Shown here: piece by piece, positions 12,649-26,200 of the stretch
How positions within the stretch are numbered: position 1 is the first letter of the stretch
Layout: each line of letters opens with the position of its first letter
Origin: Tretioscincus oriximinensis
Lineage: Eukaryota > Chordata > Lepidosauria > Squamata > Gymnophthalmidae
DNA: 64,000 nucleotides
Assembly: GCA_022410635.1 (NCBI GenBank)
Contig: JAJVDF010000855.1
Span: forward strand, 321,340 to 385,339
Reading direction: 5' to 3'
Translations under genes and position numbers: made by a program
The notes under the pieces: model-generated
The model's database searches: none
Told to the model about the DNA's origin: nothing
Seen by the model: only the letters and a program-made list of their open reading frames with translations

Positions 12649-15600
12649 CACACGAGACTCATTTCATGGTGGCTCTGAAAGCTTTTCAAGGTGTCCCCAT
12701 TCATTGTGTACAGAAAGGCAATCAGATATTTCATAGCATCAAAAACCCTACTTAGGGTTAACAAACAGCTGCATGTTTTAAATTCTGTAAATGATTATAT
12801 TTTGGAAAAATTAATTGTTGTTTTCTGAGACTTTCTTTTTATTTTGGCCAATTGCCACAAGAAATCAGGACTTCACTTTCTTTTCCATGCCTTATGAGCA
12901 TCATTTTCAGTCCACAGTGAGTATAGAAACCACCCACGAAGTATTGATTAACCACACACCATGTCATAAGACCTGAGCTGCAAGGCTAAAACTGTCTATA
13001 TAAGGTGCTTTCATCTTGAGCGCAAGATCAATATTTTCTTTGAGCATCATATATTCAGCAGTGTGGAATCCTTCCGAAAATGAACCTTTGCACATAAAAT
13101 GTTAACACTGAAAGAAATGTTATTGCTCATTTCTCCTACTTTTCTCTTGCCTTCATTCTTCTCACAGTCGTGCTCCTCGACCTGTGATCTGCTAGTGCAT
13201 TTTTGGTAGGTGTAGGAATTTCAGGATTTTGAACAAGGCACTTTGTCTTTATGTGAACTACTGAACCACACAAGGCCATTTAAGCTTCAATGACTACTCC
13301 AAAGAATTTATTCTTGGTGGGAAAACAAGAAAATTACTGGTCTTTCAGACTAAATTGTGAGTATGCTAGTCATAAAGGCCACATCCAAACAAGGTCAAGA
13401 CCCCACAATAATTTTAAAATCGTATCTGAGTTTCCAGATGTGATCACAGTGGAATACATTATAGACTCAATATTCTGGGTTTATAGTTTTGTGTTGCTCT
13501 GTAATATGCAAAATATGAAATACTGACCTGAATCCCTTGGTGAAGTGAAATAATCCCAGAAGTGCTTTGTTCCAAATTGCCTTCAAATAGTGGAATAGAG
13601 GTAAGTGACCTCTGGAAATAGCTAGATCCTGTTCTCATAGGCATTTTAAACTTGATAGAAATACAACCTCTTTGGGCTGAAACCACTTTGTGCTCTTCAA
13701 TCTATACAGAAACCAGTTTCCATTTATGCTGGATCCACAGTCTCAGGAGCTTGAATATATCCCCTTCGTAAACTTATTATTAACCCTTATTCTAATATAG
13801 TTATGCTTCTAAAAAAATTCTGATAGTCCTTATGAAATGGCCTCCCACTCAATATCTTTCACATACCTCAAAAATATATTCATGATTAACTGAATCAATT
13901 TCAAAACAGCTAATTGTTTTTCATTTTTAATGTAAAAGAGTGGTTTATCATATTTGATGTAATCCTTATAGGATTTCCTATATATTGTCCTTTTACAAAT
14001 GGAAATCCACACTAGCTAACTGGTATGGCACCTTTACCCTCACACGAGATATTAATAGCATGCGGAAACAAAAACAGTTATAGAAAAGGCCTGGTCACTT
14101 GGAACTCTGGAAGTTGCTTCTAATGACAGCAAAAGAGCCCCACTCATGTCTAGTTGTCTATACCAAGAAAATGCCAATGCTCTTCCTAAACCTGGCATAA
14201 ATGCCTATACATTTTACTACAAATATTTGCACTTATTAGAACCATGAAAAGAAAGAAATCACAGCATACTTTTAAGTAAAATCAAATACATTTTAAAAAT
14301 GTACTTTTATGCTGTATTTTTTCCCTTACCTACTTGGTTCATTAATTCTTTGTAGATATATTTCCCTTTTGGCATGTTCAGCCTGTAATTTAAATAAATT
14401 AACATGATGATAAGAATATTTTAATGACTCATTCATTTAACAGTTCTGTGGATATTATGCTGATAGTTATAATCTGTTCTTAAAACTCACAGATATTTGA
14501 TGATGTAATTATTGCTCATTTCTTTATTCTATATAATAATTGTTCTGACCAATGCCAAAATTAATCATTCAATTATTTATCCATACATATATACGGCAAC
14601 ATTTCCAATTATAATCATGTTATTTATTGAACTATAATGTACTACTATAGTTAAGGGATAATGTAACCATATAAGAACACAGTAAGATTTTAATTAGTAT
14701 TTCTTATGTAACCTACATAGGAAAACAGAAATTAATTAGGTGTTTTTTGATGTTTGTAGGTTGTTGGAATTCACAAACCTCAGCAGTCTTCAAGAACCTT
14801 TTGATAATAATAGCTCTCAAAGGAGCAAGTCTTTCAGAAACTAAATCTCAATGATGCAAAAATTCTGTCACTTTGGTGTCCAAAGCAAGTCCAAAATAAA
14901 TTAACAGAATTAATTTAAGGGGCCAGACAGAACAACAATTTTTGAGGGGCAGAGATGTTTGTAAGAAGTATATAGCATTCTGCATGCCAACTGTAAATGT
15001 TAGAATGGTTGACTGGATACCAAATGTGGCAAGTAGGTTGTCATCTTGAAAATTATCAGGGACTCTCTACAGGCTGATAAGAATGATTATTCCCAATACT
15101 TCTGGTTCTGTTTGAATTTTCCATTTTAGGAAAAAATACTTCATTTTGATTTTAGGCAGTAGAGTATTTGATTCTGAATATCGTTGAAGAGGTTTATGAA
15201 TTTCAACTGCTTCTACTCACACCTTGATGCACAGTGATGCAGGGCAGTATAAAATATTAATGCACCAACCAAAGTCAGATCAACAGATGGCAGCTCCTCT
15301 GTTTGAAACTTTATGCTGGAAAAATGGGGTAGTTTCTACTCTTCAGCAGGAGTGCACTAGTCTAAGCAATATCCTAAACTGTCAAGCTTTAGTTTGGGTC
15401 TCAAGGGAAACAGAAAACAGGTTTCACCCTCTCTTAATTGACAGTAGTTCAGATATCTGGCCCTTTCCACACTTGGCTTAATTCTGGACCATATCCCAAT
15501 CAAAGGTCCTGCTCTCTGCACAAACATGAAGAACATGTCAGGATCCACCTATCCCCAACTATGTGTCGTCCTGACAAAGCTCTGATCCAGTGCAGCAATT

Positions 15601-15663
15601 ACACCTTTACTTTAGATTGCAGAATACGGTTTAGCTCATTTTTTCTAGACTAAAGCCACTTCC

Positions 15664-15905
15664 TCAGGATTGAAGATGGTCTAAAGTAATCACAGAACAC
15701 CTGATCCAGCATTCTGCCTTACACAAGAGGCCCACCTGGGTACTCTCAAGCACTGCCAATTTCCTGCAAAAACACCTATAGAAAACCTGAAGAGAAAACC
15801 TGTCTGTCCACCCAAAGCTTTGCTGGGGGACTCTGTCAAAAGCTTTCTGAAAGTCCAAATACATATCATCCGAGTCCCCTTTGTCCATTTAATTAACATT
15901 TTCAA
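15664..15905 (-). mobile_element. CR1-type reverse-transcriptase fragment
   Basis: Minus strand: WTKGDSDDMYLDFQKAFDRV, the D-x-x-Y-L-D-F-x-K-A-F-D motif that begins the palm domain of CR1/L2-type reverse transcriptases and carries the first catalytic Asp. Two overlapping frames share the match because of a frameshift. Confidence 0.7.
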
Positions 15906-18369
15906 AGAATTTTAATACGTTATTAAAGTAAGTTTTATTTCTTTGCAAAAACCATGCTCTGTTTCATTTAGCAATTCACTAGTGTTTCTAAATTCATTAA
16001 AGATGCTGATGAACATGTTTCTACGTTTAAAACCAGTTCTCTTGGTTCAGTGGCATTTAAATAAACTTACATTTTCTGGGTTTCCTGCCTAATCTATAAG
16101 GATTTACCTATCCTTCAACTAGCGCATCTGTAGTTTGTTTTCTTTCATATCTCACACATTTCCTTTCTTATGTGCATCAATGTCGACTTTCACTGCCTCT
16201 TTTGTTTGCATTTGTTTCAAAGCCATGAAACTCATAGGAAAACAATAATGAATTATTCAGTGATTCAGAGCAATTCCATATGCAGCAAATGTGACACATT
16301 TTAAATTAATTCATGAAACTAATGAAAAACCATTTAATTCTCATGCAAGGTCCACAGTGACCTATAAAGGTGCTGTAAGTTGATCCGAAGGTGCAAAGGT
16401 GAATCATAAGAATATTTTGGAGACACAGGATACACACCATCTCATGTATATCCAAAGAACATTCCCTATATTGCAGAACAGCATTAAAATATCATGTAAG
16501 GAATGGGAACATTAGGCTTTTAGATATTGTTGGATAGTTAACTTCCATCATCATAGGACAAGTTAATCAATTTTCATGGGTGTTGAAAGCTGAGGTCGAA
16601 CAGGATCAGAACAGCCTAGATTGCTCAACTTTGGAATAAGCAATATTGAGTGACAAATGATTGACTAGAAGGAAATCACGAAAATAGTATTGAATGACAG
16701 GCAAGTGTTTTACAAGCAAGCAAGGAAAATATTTAATGAGAAATCAGCAAAGTGATATTAATGGCTACAGCTCTTTGAGTTTTGCTTTTCCTCATAATAT
16801 TGTACCTTCATTGAAATACAATATTTAATGTTGATAGTGCCTGCTTGAGAGTAAATTGAGTGCTCCAAATGTACCTGTGTCCTTCATTAGAATGATCTTC
16901 GTTTGTTCCCTAATCAGCTCTGAAGAGTTCCCTGGTTTAGCATTTTCATCTGGAACTTTGTGTTAGGACAGAAAATAACTGAAAATCAACCATTTCCCTG
17001 TGCTAGCAAGGGACACCTAGTATGATCATGTAAGTCTGGATAAAAACCACTAGGATGTGTTCTCAGTCTCCCTGTGACATGTACAGGTAAAGTACTCAAT
17101 GGAGCACAGACAGTTCAGCGAAAACTCTCAAGATGAAAGATTGTCTGAATCCTGTACTTCAAGAAGAGTATAAGACTAAGAGGGAGGTAACGAAGGTAGA
17201 ATTTTTGGTAGCACAGATGTGCAACCAGATTGTTTCACTGCAATCATACACTGACCTGTGTATATCATGTAGCCTATAGTTATATATCCTATATAAATAA
17301 AATGCAATACATGCTTTAGACAAATAACTCAGAAGACAATCTAACTGGAATTGGGTTATCCAATGATGTTATTCGCTTCTTGAGACAGACATTGGTGGAA
17401 AGGCAATGGTTTGAAGCAACATTGTGAAGTGACGTTGTAAAGTGACGGAGACCAAGAGACGGAAAAGTAGAANGAAAGTGATAAAGACAAGTAAAAAGAT
17501 GGTAAAATGAGCAAAAAAGAAAGAAGAGAAAGTTCCTAAGAGATAGGAAAAGGCAGAGAGAGATAGGCATGCAGGTAGGCCTAGTCGGGCAACCCCAAAG
17601 AGAAGAAGCCAACGTAGCAGACAAGAAGCAGTAAAATCCATTCCTCTAAGTGGTGTAATTTAACATAGAGGGAGTGTAGTGGTCGATGGGCACCATTTTC
17701 AAATGCCTATGGAAAGCAACCTGGAGATTAAAACAATGAGGTTTTTTGTACCTTTGCCTTCTGAGTGCAGCCTCTTCTGCTTTCTANCTTCCCACTCATA
17801 ACCATATCCACACATTTTGGGGGCCTTCAGAACCTTTTAAGGGTTAGGGACAAATCAACTGCACTTGCCATCTGACACCTCACTAGTTGGAGGAGGTGAG
17901 GGGCCTGAATCCAACCATGCCACTTGAAACAACATAACATCCCTGAAATCCTAATGATCCTGCTATCCAGAAGGGCTTATGGAAAACCCTCCATTCCCAG
18001 ATGAATTGGCTGCAATGACAGGCAGTAGTAAATTCAGGCCCCTCCATCTCTAGCAGTAATGATTGAAGCTTCAGGTGGCAGGTGCTATTCAGGCACCATC
18101 AGAGACTTTGAAGACCCTGAAAATCTACAGGTATAATGACAAGTAGTAAGCAGAGAGGAAAGGAGGAAGAGACTCTTCACTGATTGTTACGCAGTGCTAG
18201 CAGAAAATTCAGTTACAAAATATTCTCTAGGCTGTTTTCCACACGCACTGTGAACACTGAAAATAGTGTCCACTTGCCATTCCTAAAATATACAGTCTGT
18301 TACTAAAGTTTTTTCTGCTAGTTATGAAATAAGGAATGACAACTAAAAAGGAAGTACTAAACCAGAATA

Positions 18370-19510
18370 TTGTTGAACATCTTGTATCATACAAAAAAGA
18401 CGTAAAATAAGTAGCAGTCCTTAAATTTGATGTTTATAAAGTGTTTGACTCAGCAGACCATGAATATCTTTATGAAATCCAGTTATGGGATTAATGCAAG
18501 GAATATACTGTAATTTAAAATATTTCAAATGGATAGTATCTTAAAAGTGCATATNGATAAATTAAGAAGTGAGATCAGTACAAGGAATGGGATACACATC
18601 AAAGATTCCTCCTGTTCCCCTTTTTACTCATGTAAGGAATAATAACAAATTCCAAGGTTTCCAGATTGAAAGAGAAATTTGTTTTAAAAATAGTTTGCCA
18701 ATGATGCCTTATGGTGTCAGAACAATAAAAAAGTGTAGATGAAATTTTGAAAATAACAGAAGTATTTAAGAAAAANTCAAAGTGACAGGTTAATGCTGAA
18801 AAAGCAGAAATAATGTATTCAAATAGGGTCCTGGAATTTTAGGATGCAATAAGCATAAGCATGGACAAAAGAAATATGTGTAACTCATTTTTTAAAATGG
18901 AATTAGACTAGAAGATAAGTATCTTCTGAATTAAAGGTTGATGGTCATGCAATTAGCTTGGTTGGAAGGATTGTACAAAATGAAAATGGCAAAATGGCAG
19001 CACTATGTAGATGATCAGTTAATTACTGATTAGAGAAAGGGTAAACCCTCCAACAAATCTAAATTTATGTTCAACAAAGAATATATGGGACAAGAACTCA
19101 TCAGTGCAATGAAACCTATTCTACATCAGAAAGCATTGTATAATAACTTTAGGTTCTCCTAAAAAACCTAAAGTTCTTTGGGTCTGGATTTAAGAAAAGG
19201 TGGGATCATTGATATGGTTTGAAAGAAAAGAGTCATGGAATATCTTATGAAGAGAGTAAGATCACTAACCCAATAGGAAAGATCTATCTACACTGGGTGA
19301 CTAATAGAGAAGATAATAAATGAGAAAGGGTGGGATGAGGGCTCAGAGATAGAAGGACTGAAAATAATGGATTTTGGATATAATGTGGTTCCTTCTGTAG
19401 GAAGGGATAGAGGGTTTTTTCAACGTTGGTGTATCATTTGTTGTACATTTGTTTTTCTATGCTCTTTTTGTCATACGTAATGTGTAATTGAAATAAAATA
19501 GTAAACATAA
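18370..19510 (+). mobile_element. L1-type LINE 3' half, decayed
   Basis: Plus-strand pieces in broken frames: FDVYKVFDSADHEYLYEIQL (reverse-transcriptase motif with FD-x4-FD), a degenerate QG-PLSPLLF site near 18610, NNKFQGFQIER, FENNRSI and RLMLKKQK (the end of the palm region in L1), then LPxFLW-like remnants and a 3' UTR ending GAAATAAAATAG. Frameshifts and stops throughout; one n base at 18555 and one at 18776. Confidence 0.6.
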
Positions 19511-19806
19511 AAACTTGAGTAGCACTTCTGATGATAAAGAATAAGAGAAGCAACATCCAGGGGGGGCATAAAGTACCTCTTACATTCCTGCTTGGAGCAA
19601 CAGAATAATTGATGTGACAAGAGGAACTGGAAAGCAGGTATATGTAGACCATAAAGTATATTCAGGCATTATCAGTGTTTACTTACCATCAGCTCCTTCC
19701 TACATCATTTTTCAACTTAAACAAGAATTGAAGAAACACAAAGACTAGACTACAAGTGAATCTCTTCAAAAGCATTAGTTTTCCCCCATTAAATGTTATA
19801 AACTAA

Positions 19807-19877
19807 TTTATTGTTCATATAAAATAAAAGTTAGTTGGGATAGGTTGTCTGCAGTTAAGGCCAGTTATTATTTTATT
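19807..19877 (-). terminator. Candidate DBX2 polyadenylation signals
   Basis: On the minus strand AATAAA occurs at 19877-19872, about 15 bases after the stop, and at 19812-19807, about 80 bases after it. Either could be used, but the real 3' UTR may extend much further left. AATAAA is frequent by chance in AT-rich DNA. Confidence 0.3.
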
Positions 19878-19892
19878 CCATTCGATTTCCCC

Positions 19893-20210
19893 TTATAATA
19901 CAACTGTATTTTTTGCAGAACTTTGTTCCTGATACAAATAGAAAGGGTCAGAAGAAGTATTTGCTCTGGTTGGGTGCCATAAGCTACTTCTGCTGTTCAG
20001 TCTTTCAAAAGATTCTGGAAGATTCTGCCATTTTGAACTTGGCTGCTGTTGAGAAATTTCCCAGGCAGGACACGGTGAAGAGGTAAAATTCAAAGATTTA
20101 GCAAGGTTGGTCTCTGGAAGAATTTCTTCAGACAGGCAACGACTGGAAAGCACTTCTTTTTCTTTAGAGTTACGCCATTTCATCCGTCTGTTTTGAAACC
20201 AAATTTTGAC
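19893..20210 (-). CDS. DBX2: DBX2 coding exon 4 (homeodomain helix 3 and C-terminus)
   Basis: 318 bases including TAA (19895-19893). The acceptor AG is at 20212-20211; the exon opens [19 protein letters not shown], recognition helix 3 with W48, F49, Q50, N51 and R53, all present. Q50 and N51 are the main base-contacting residues and predict TAAT-type sites. The following 90 residues are Ser/Gln/Glu-rich, contain EVLSSRC and [11 protein letters not shown], and end KNTVVL; they match the DBX2 tail weakly but clearly and not DBX1. Confidence 0.96.
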   Translation of the reverse strand, partial: VKIWFQNRRMKWRNSKEKEVLSSRCLSEEILPETNLAKSLNFTSSPCPAWEISQQQPSSKWQNLPESFERLNSRSSLWHPTRANTSSDPFYLYQEQSSAKNTVVL

Positions 20211-23200
20211 CTATTGAGATATTAATTTGACTCTATTATTGCCAGTTTCTTAAGGTGATTACACCTGAAAAAATATGCCTTTAATAAATTCCTTGTATGC
20301 ATGCATCAAAAATCAATACAATAAAAGGTCCCTAAATTTGGGTTCTGTAGCCACAGATGGGATTCTGTGAAAGTCCAGCTGGTATCAACAGAATGTGAGA
20401 CAGACTAAGAACTAATTCTATGCAAATTAATTTCATTAGACACTGGGAATTTGCATGTATTAGCCAATTCCATGAAGGGGAAAGCAAGAGTAGACTACCA
20501 GGATATAGTGGGGTACTACCAAATTGCCTTTTTTGTGTGTCATCCTTGATGCAGCCACAGTAATTAACAGGCATTTTGCTGTTGTTCTGCTGATGGGCTT
20601 AAAGAAATTTCTTCCCAATATGCCTTGATGCATTCCAAACACAGCTCACACCTGCCTAGCCAGGCATCCAAAACTGACCCTTTTCTGGAGCCACTTCCAG
20701 AATTCCAATATGGCATCAGGTTCCATTACNAGTGAGCCAATCAAATGCCAGGGAAGTGGCAGTGAGGGTGGAAACCCAGAATAGGACCTTCTCTGTGGCA
20801 GCCCCTAGGTTTTGGAATAGTCTCCCCCTCAAGGTACGTCAATTACTATCTCTGTGCACTTTCAGAAAGCGCTTAAAAACGCACCTCTTTGGCCTGGCCT
20901 TTGGCTGAGAAAACTGCTGTCTCTTCCCTTTAATTATGATTTTATTGTTAGCCGCCCTGAGACCTTCGGGTATAGGGCAGTATAAAAATACAAATAAATA
21001 AATAAAATAAGTAATATTTAAGCTGTATTGCCTCCAATCATTTTTTCCAGTGGGAGCTGCTCAGAAGCCTGGTCTAATGCAGACAAGCCACTGCCATGGA
21101 AGCATGGCTGCCTCGTGGACCTCTCGGCCATACAGACCCAGAATTCCATAGTTTCTACTGGTATGGGCATAGGGATCTTTTCAATACTCAGTATGACCAC
21201 ACTACAATTAAATTAGGAACTCAAACGATGAGAAATGTTTTGGCTTTATCTTCTTTTTCTTGGAAATCTACACCTTTCAAGCTCAAGCTCTGTTCTGACA
21301 CTCAGACATTTATTTTATTTAGCATACTTATCTTTAAAACCTAAAGGGCACGTTTACAACCTACACGCAGGCAAACATATGCACACATTTGCACACATAC
21401 ACATGTATTATTTGCTCCATGATTGAAGTTCTGCAGGATACCTGTGATTCCTTCAGTCCTAGACTGAGTGCCAATTTCTTTCTGTCTGTTTTGCTGATAT
21501 ATTTCTGTTTCTGAAACATTTTCTCCAATGCTTTTCTTTGATCTTCAGAAAAGACTGCCCTTCTTAAAATTCCTCTCCGGGATCTGGAATCTTGACTTAG
21601 AAGAGGCAGAACACTTTCCTGTCCTAGAAGAAGAGAGAACATTTTATCATTACATTTTTTTTACTGAGATTGAAAGGATTTTTTTTGTGCAACTCAGCCT
21701 AGGTTAGGCACTCACAGCATAACCCAATGCTCAATGCTCAAAAACAATTTTGAAGTTGTGACAAAATGATAAAACAGGAATGAAAGTTTACTTGAACCTG
21801 GGTGCCAATTTTATCTGGTAACAGGGGGTCCAAGCATCTGGACAAGATCATTTGATATGGTAGTTAACTTTTGCAGTGATTCTGAGATGTTTGATGCCTC
21901 TAAGATGACCTTTCATCATTCATGTAGTGATGGAAGAGAGAGAAAGCAACCTAACAGGCCAGTTTCTAACAGGGGAATTTTCATATTGGATCAGAAATGG
22001 TTGACTTCCTGAACCCATTTCTGATCCGGCATAAAAACAAGCCAGTTGGAAAAGTCACACCTGCAAGATTATCGGTACATTTCATGGAAGTAACCCTCTT
22101 GCACAGCTGTATCTTGCCTCTATACAGATGTAGCCCTGTGATGTAGCCTCAGTTTGACAAACTGAGTCAGAAAGTGTTGATTTCTGTCTGATGCAAAAAT
22201 GCCCCGGATAGAAAAGTCACAGCTTTTTTAGGGTTATCAATATATTTCATGCAAATTGTCCTCTTGCATAGCAAAGTGGGGCACAGAAAGTCCAAAATGC
22301 CATCATTCACACGGACTATTTCCACAGTGCAAAAACAATTGTGAACTACATTTTTGCCAGACCAGTAATGGGCTCAGGAAGTGATTTATGCACACAAGGT
22401 AAGTTTAAAAACACTTTTGGGCTGCGTTCTCACAGTAAGATTTGCATTGGCTTCTGGAGTTAACGGTTACATTAGTTGGGCAATCTGTTTTCGGAGTGTG
22501 CTTTTCCCATGCTTCTCTCCACCTTTTTTTCAAAAAAATGTGCCCGAGTTTTGCGTAAATTCATAAATATAAAAAAAATAATACAGATATTCAGATATTT
22601 AGTTTTGTGCAAAACTAGAACCCTAACCCCAAAAAACCCTTTTAAAATTGCTGTTGCCTCTCAGAGATTAGAACAAAATGGAGGCACAGTGGTGGTGTGT
22701 GGCAGCATTTGAACAGAGATGCTCCACTACAAGGCAAACCACAGAAAGAGCACGGTTAGCCCAAACTTGGAAAAACTGTATCTGGGCTCCTTTTGAGGGA
22801 GAACTCCATTTTGGCAACGTGTGGCTTTGCGAACGATGCACCGCACTCTCCCTGTGGATTATATGAGTACTGCATGCACCTAATGCTTTCGCTCCCGTTT
22901 TTTTCCCTCTACTCAAAACGCAGACTCAGAGTAGCTCAGAAGTTGTGAAGCAACTAGCACCGTGAATACTCCATTCCTACTAATCACTTTGACCATTTCC
23001 AATCAGAATATGAATCTGGCCCATGAATGAAACACAAATTCTAGTAACCATGTATATATGTTGTTAATTAAGTTAGATTCAAGGTAGAAACAAGTATGTT
23101 GAGTCAGTCACCTGGGACGCTAGACAACCTGAGTGAACAAAGCAAAATATACAAGATTCCATATAAGTTCTAAAAGAACCCATCTGCTCAGTTCAAGCGG

Positions 23201-26200
23201 ATCCAACAAAACAAAACATCTTGCCTGCTTCAACATGAAACTTAGAATGTGTTTTGTAAATGGAAAATCAATGAATGCTACAACAATTACAAGTTTTAAC
23301 ATGATTGCTATATACTCCCTGTCTGGTCAATTTCATAAACATACTACAGAACTCTGTGGAATGTTTCATCTGCTCCACTGCATGAGGAATTACCCACAGA
23401 TTACAATGGTTATGTCAGGACAAATGAACTGCAACAAGCTTGCACTTCTGGGCACTTGAAGGGTGTAATACCATGTTGACACAAACGCTAATATGGTACC
23501 AAATACTTTCTGAAAAAGCCTTGCCTTCGTATGCTCGTATATGTTGATAAATGTCTCCTTAATCTGTGGAACAATCTTCATTTGCCTTTGTGGCAAAGAC
23601 CACCTTGAAGGAGCGAGTAAAGGCTTTCGTCATGGTTTCCATTTTTCCGTCGCAATTCAATGCCTTCGAGTTAAATGGACAATTAATAGGTCACTTCCAA
23701 AATAGTAGTGTATCAGTCCTGGTTCATAAACAATTGCCACAGTTGATAATGGATCCAGTGTATTGAGGGAGACCCTGTATGCACTCAGCTCAGCTCACTA
23801 AATCCCTTTTCAGGTAGACAGGGTTATATGGGAAGATGAGCTAGAATGAGTCTATAAAAGTCAGCTTCATTCACTGCTTTATTTTTCAGTCAAGTGCTTT
23901 AAATGGTGTCCAGAAATCCTCATGGAATGTGAGACAGGAGAAAAGATCAGCACACAGAACAACCCTTTATGGCCTACACAAAAGGGCAAATGACCCTTGG
24001 CCAGGGCTTTTCAGCCTGAGGTGGTTCCTAAAGTTCATCGGCACAGTGAAAAATTGTGGCGAGGTCGCGTGTGGATGAGTAAAGTGAAAGTGTTGATTGG
24101 TCATGGTACTGTCACCCATTGTAAGGTAGCTGGGCCCATGTGAAATGCTCTGTGGGAAAGTGCCGGCTCCCTAAAGAGAAGCTCTGAAACTTGCAGCTCA
24201 TTAAACTGCCAGCATTTGCTGCCTCACTTGTCAAGAATCATTCAACTTAGCAACTGAGCTTCTGAAGCATTCGTAAAGGAACGTACCCCACCTCGCCCCA
24301 CCCCCGTTCCTCAGGCAGTCATTGCCTTGGATTCTGCAATAGAGCAAGCAGATGAGCCTGCAGACTGTAGTCCGCTTGTGCATTTAGAGTTCCTTTTGTC
24401 AACTTCTAGAAGACATCCAGCTTTGACGTGATTCAGTCATTCATATCTGTGCAATAACTTTCGAGCAGTCTTATCCATTTTTCATGGGCAATTTCAGAAT
24501 TACTTTATACAAACATACCTGTTTTGACGCACGCTTTGGATATTAAATTATGGAAGGCAACGTAAAATGCTCTCAGTATTTAAATTCTCATAAGAAAGAT
24601 CAATGGACAGCTAGCTTTTGTGTTCCGTTGTATGTGTATGAGATGGATACTATACAAATGACAGCACAAAGATGATGAAAAGAAGGTCAGGTTTGGATTT
24701 TCACTTTCATCCTCCTGAATTCAAACCATCACATGATCAACCTTCGCATAGATAAGAGTCACACACACACCATACTTCTAATCTAATTTCTGTAGTGAAT
24801 AACTTGAATAAACCAGGAGGGGAAACAGGTTTTTTCCTGGCTTAATCCAGTTTTTTATGGCTGAAATTGCATTTAGACTATGCGTATCACTCCAGCCATA
24901 GAGACATTCTTTCTAAGTGTATTGTGACATCAAACTGATAGTGCAGAGGCCACATCTCTATGTACCTTTGAAGCACAACAGGGGTATTCTGGGGGTAACA
25001 AGGTTTCACTATAAAAGCAGAGTAGTAGTCAGAATTCTAATAACACTTTCTAGCACTTTCTTCTTGTTTCCACAAGCTTACTAAAACATTTTAGGGAGTC
25101 TATTCTGTCTGCATAGGATAAACACACGAGATTTATTGAACAGTCACCTAAAATGCATTCATTTATGTGTTCTACATATGTAATAATGCCAGCGAATGTA
25201 AATTAGCAATGACATTTTTGTATACAGAGCACATTCATGTGCTGAGGGATCAACTGCAAGAAGGAGGCACATTCAGCATGCTTACCTCAAAATGCTGCCT
25301 CTAGCTACATTGCTTCCAAAATTTCTGCTGGAGAATCTTACTCTCTCGCCACAAAGTGATGGCAAGCACTTAAATCAGCCTTGCCTGTCTGATGTAGTCA
25401 TGGACAAATCTCAGCATGGGGATTCCTTTCACATCATCTAGCAGAACATTTCTGCTTGCATGGAGAGAAGCTATAATCCAAATGTAAAGTCCAAACACAT
25501 AGAAGAAGAAGAAGAACTGGGTTCTTATACCCCGCTTTTATCACCTTTGAAAGGGACTCAAAGCGGCTTACAAGGGTATTTTTGCCCGAAGGCTCACATT
25601 CTATCTTCCCCACCAGGCTGTGGTGATTCCCATATATCTACTTGCAGTCAGTTGCAATTTCTTGCAATTCATGCTTTCGAATAGCTGGGTTGGCTAATAG
25701 GGCTCATACTACGACAGATCAAACTAAGTAAGTGCAATCAAGCCCCAACAGTTTTCCAGCTTCACTGAACTCAGGAAAAGAAGTCCAGGCAGAAATATCA
25801 CATTGGAGAACAAAAGTTCCCCAGCTACAGCGTTTTCATTACCTGGAGCGGTGGATGACAGCTCTGATAACTGTGCTCCTTCCACAAACACATGGAGTTT
25901 TTATAGCTTGGAACAGATCTGTAATAAGATAATACCATGGTCTTTTCTCACTAGACTCAACAGCACAATCTGCACCAATATGCAGATAGCCGACTCTTAT
26001 TCTCAGATATAACTGTCCCAAACATCAAGCACTTACTTCCAGAAGAGGTGGTGGTAGATAGCAGACTGGATAGTTTTAAGATAGGATTAGCCTTCATGGA
26101 AGTCAAGAGTATAAATACTTAGTACGGTGGATCTCTTGATACTGCTTCCAAGTTAGAACAACAGGAAGTATTCCTACAGTAACGTTTGTAGTGTGTGAAG

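Larger units (their letters stand above)
12649..19806. other. Gene-free flank 3' of DBX2, outside listed repeats
   Basis: AT-rich; contains only the CR1 fragment at 15664 and the L1 relic at 18370 as recognisable items. May include the unmapped rest of the DBX2 3' UTR at its right end. Confidence 0.5.

Noticed and set aside
17316..17641. Phe/Leu-rich minus-strand frames (90-102 codons)
   Set aside because: Come from a purine-rich plus strand; hydrophobic composition is expected from that alone.
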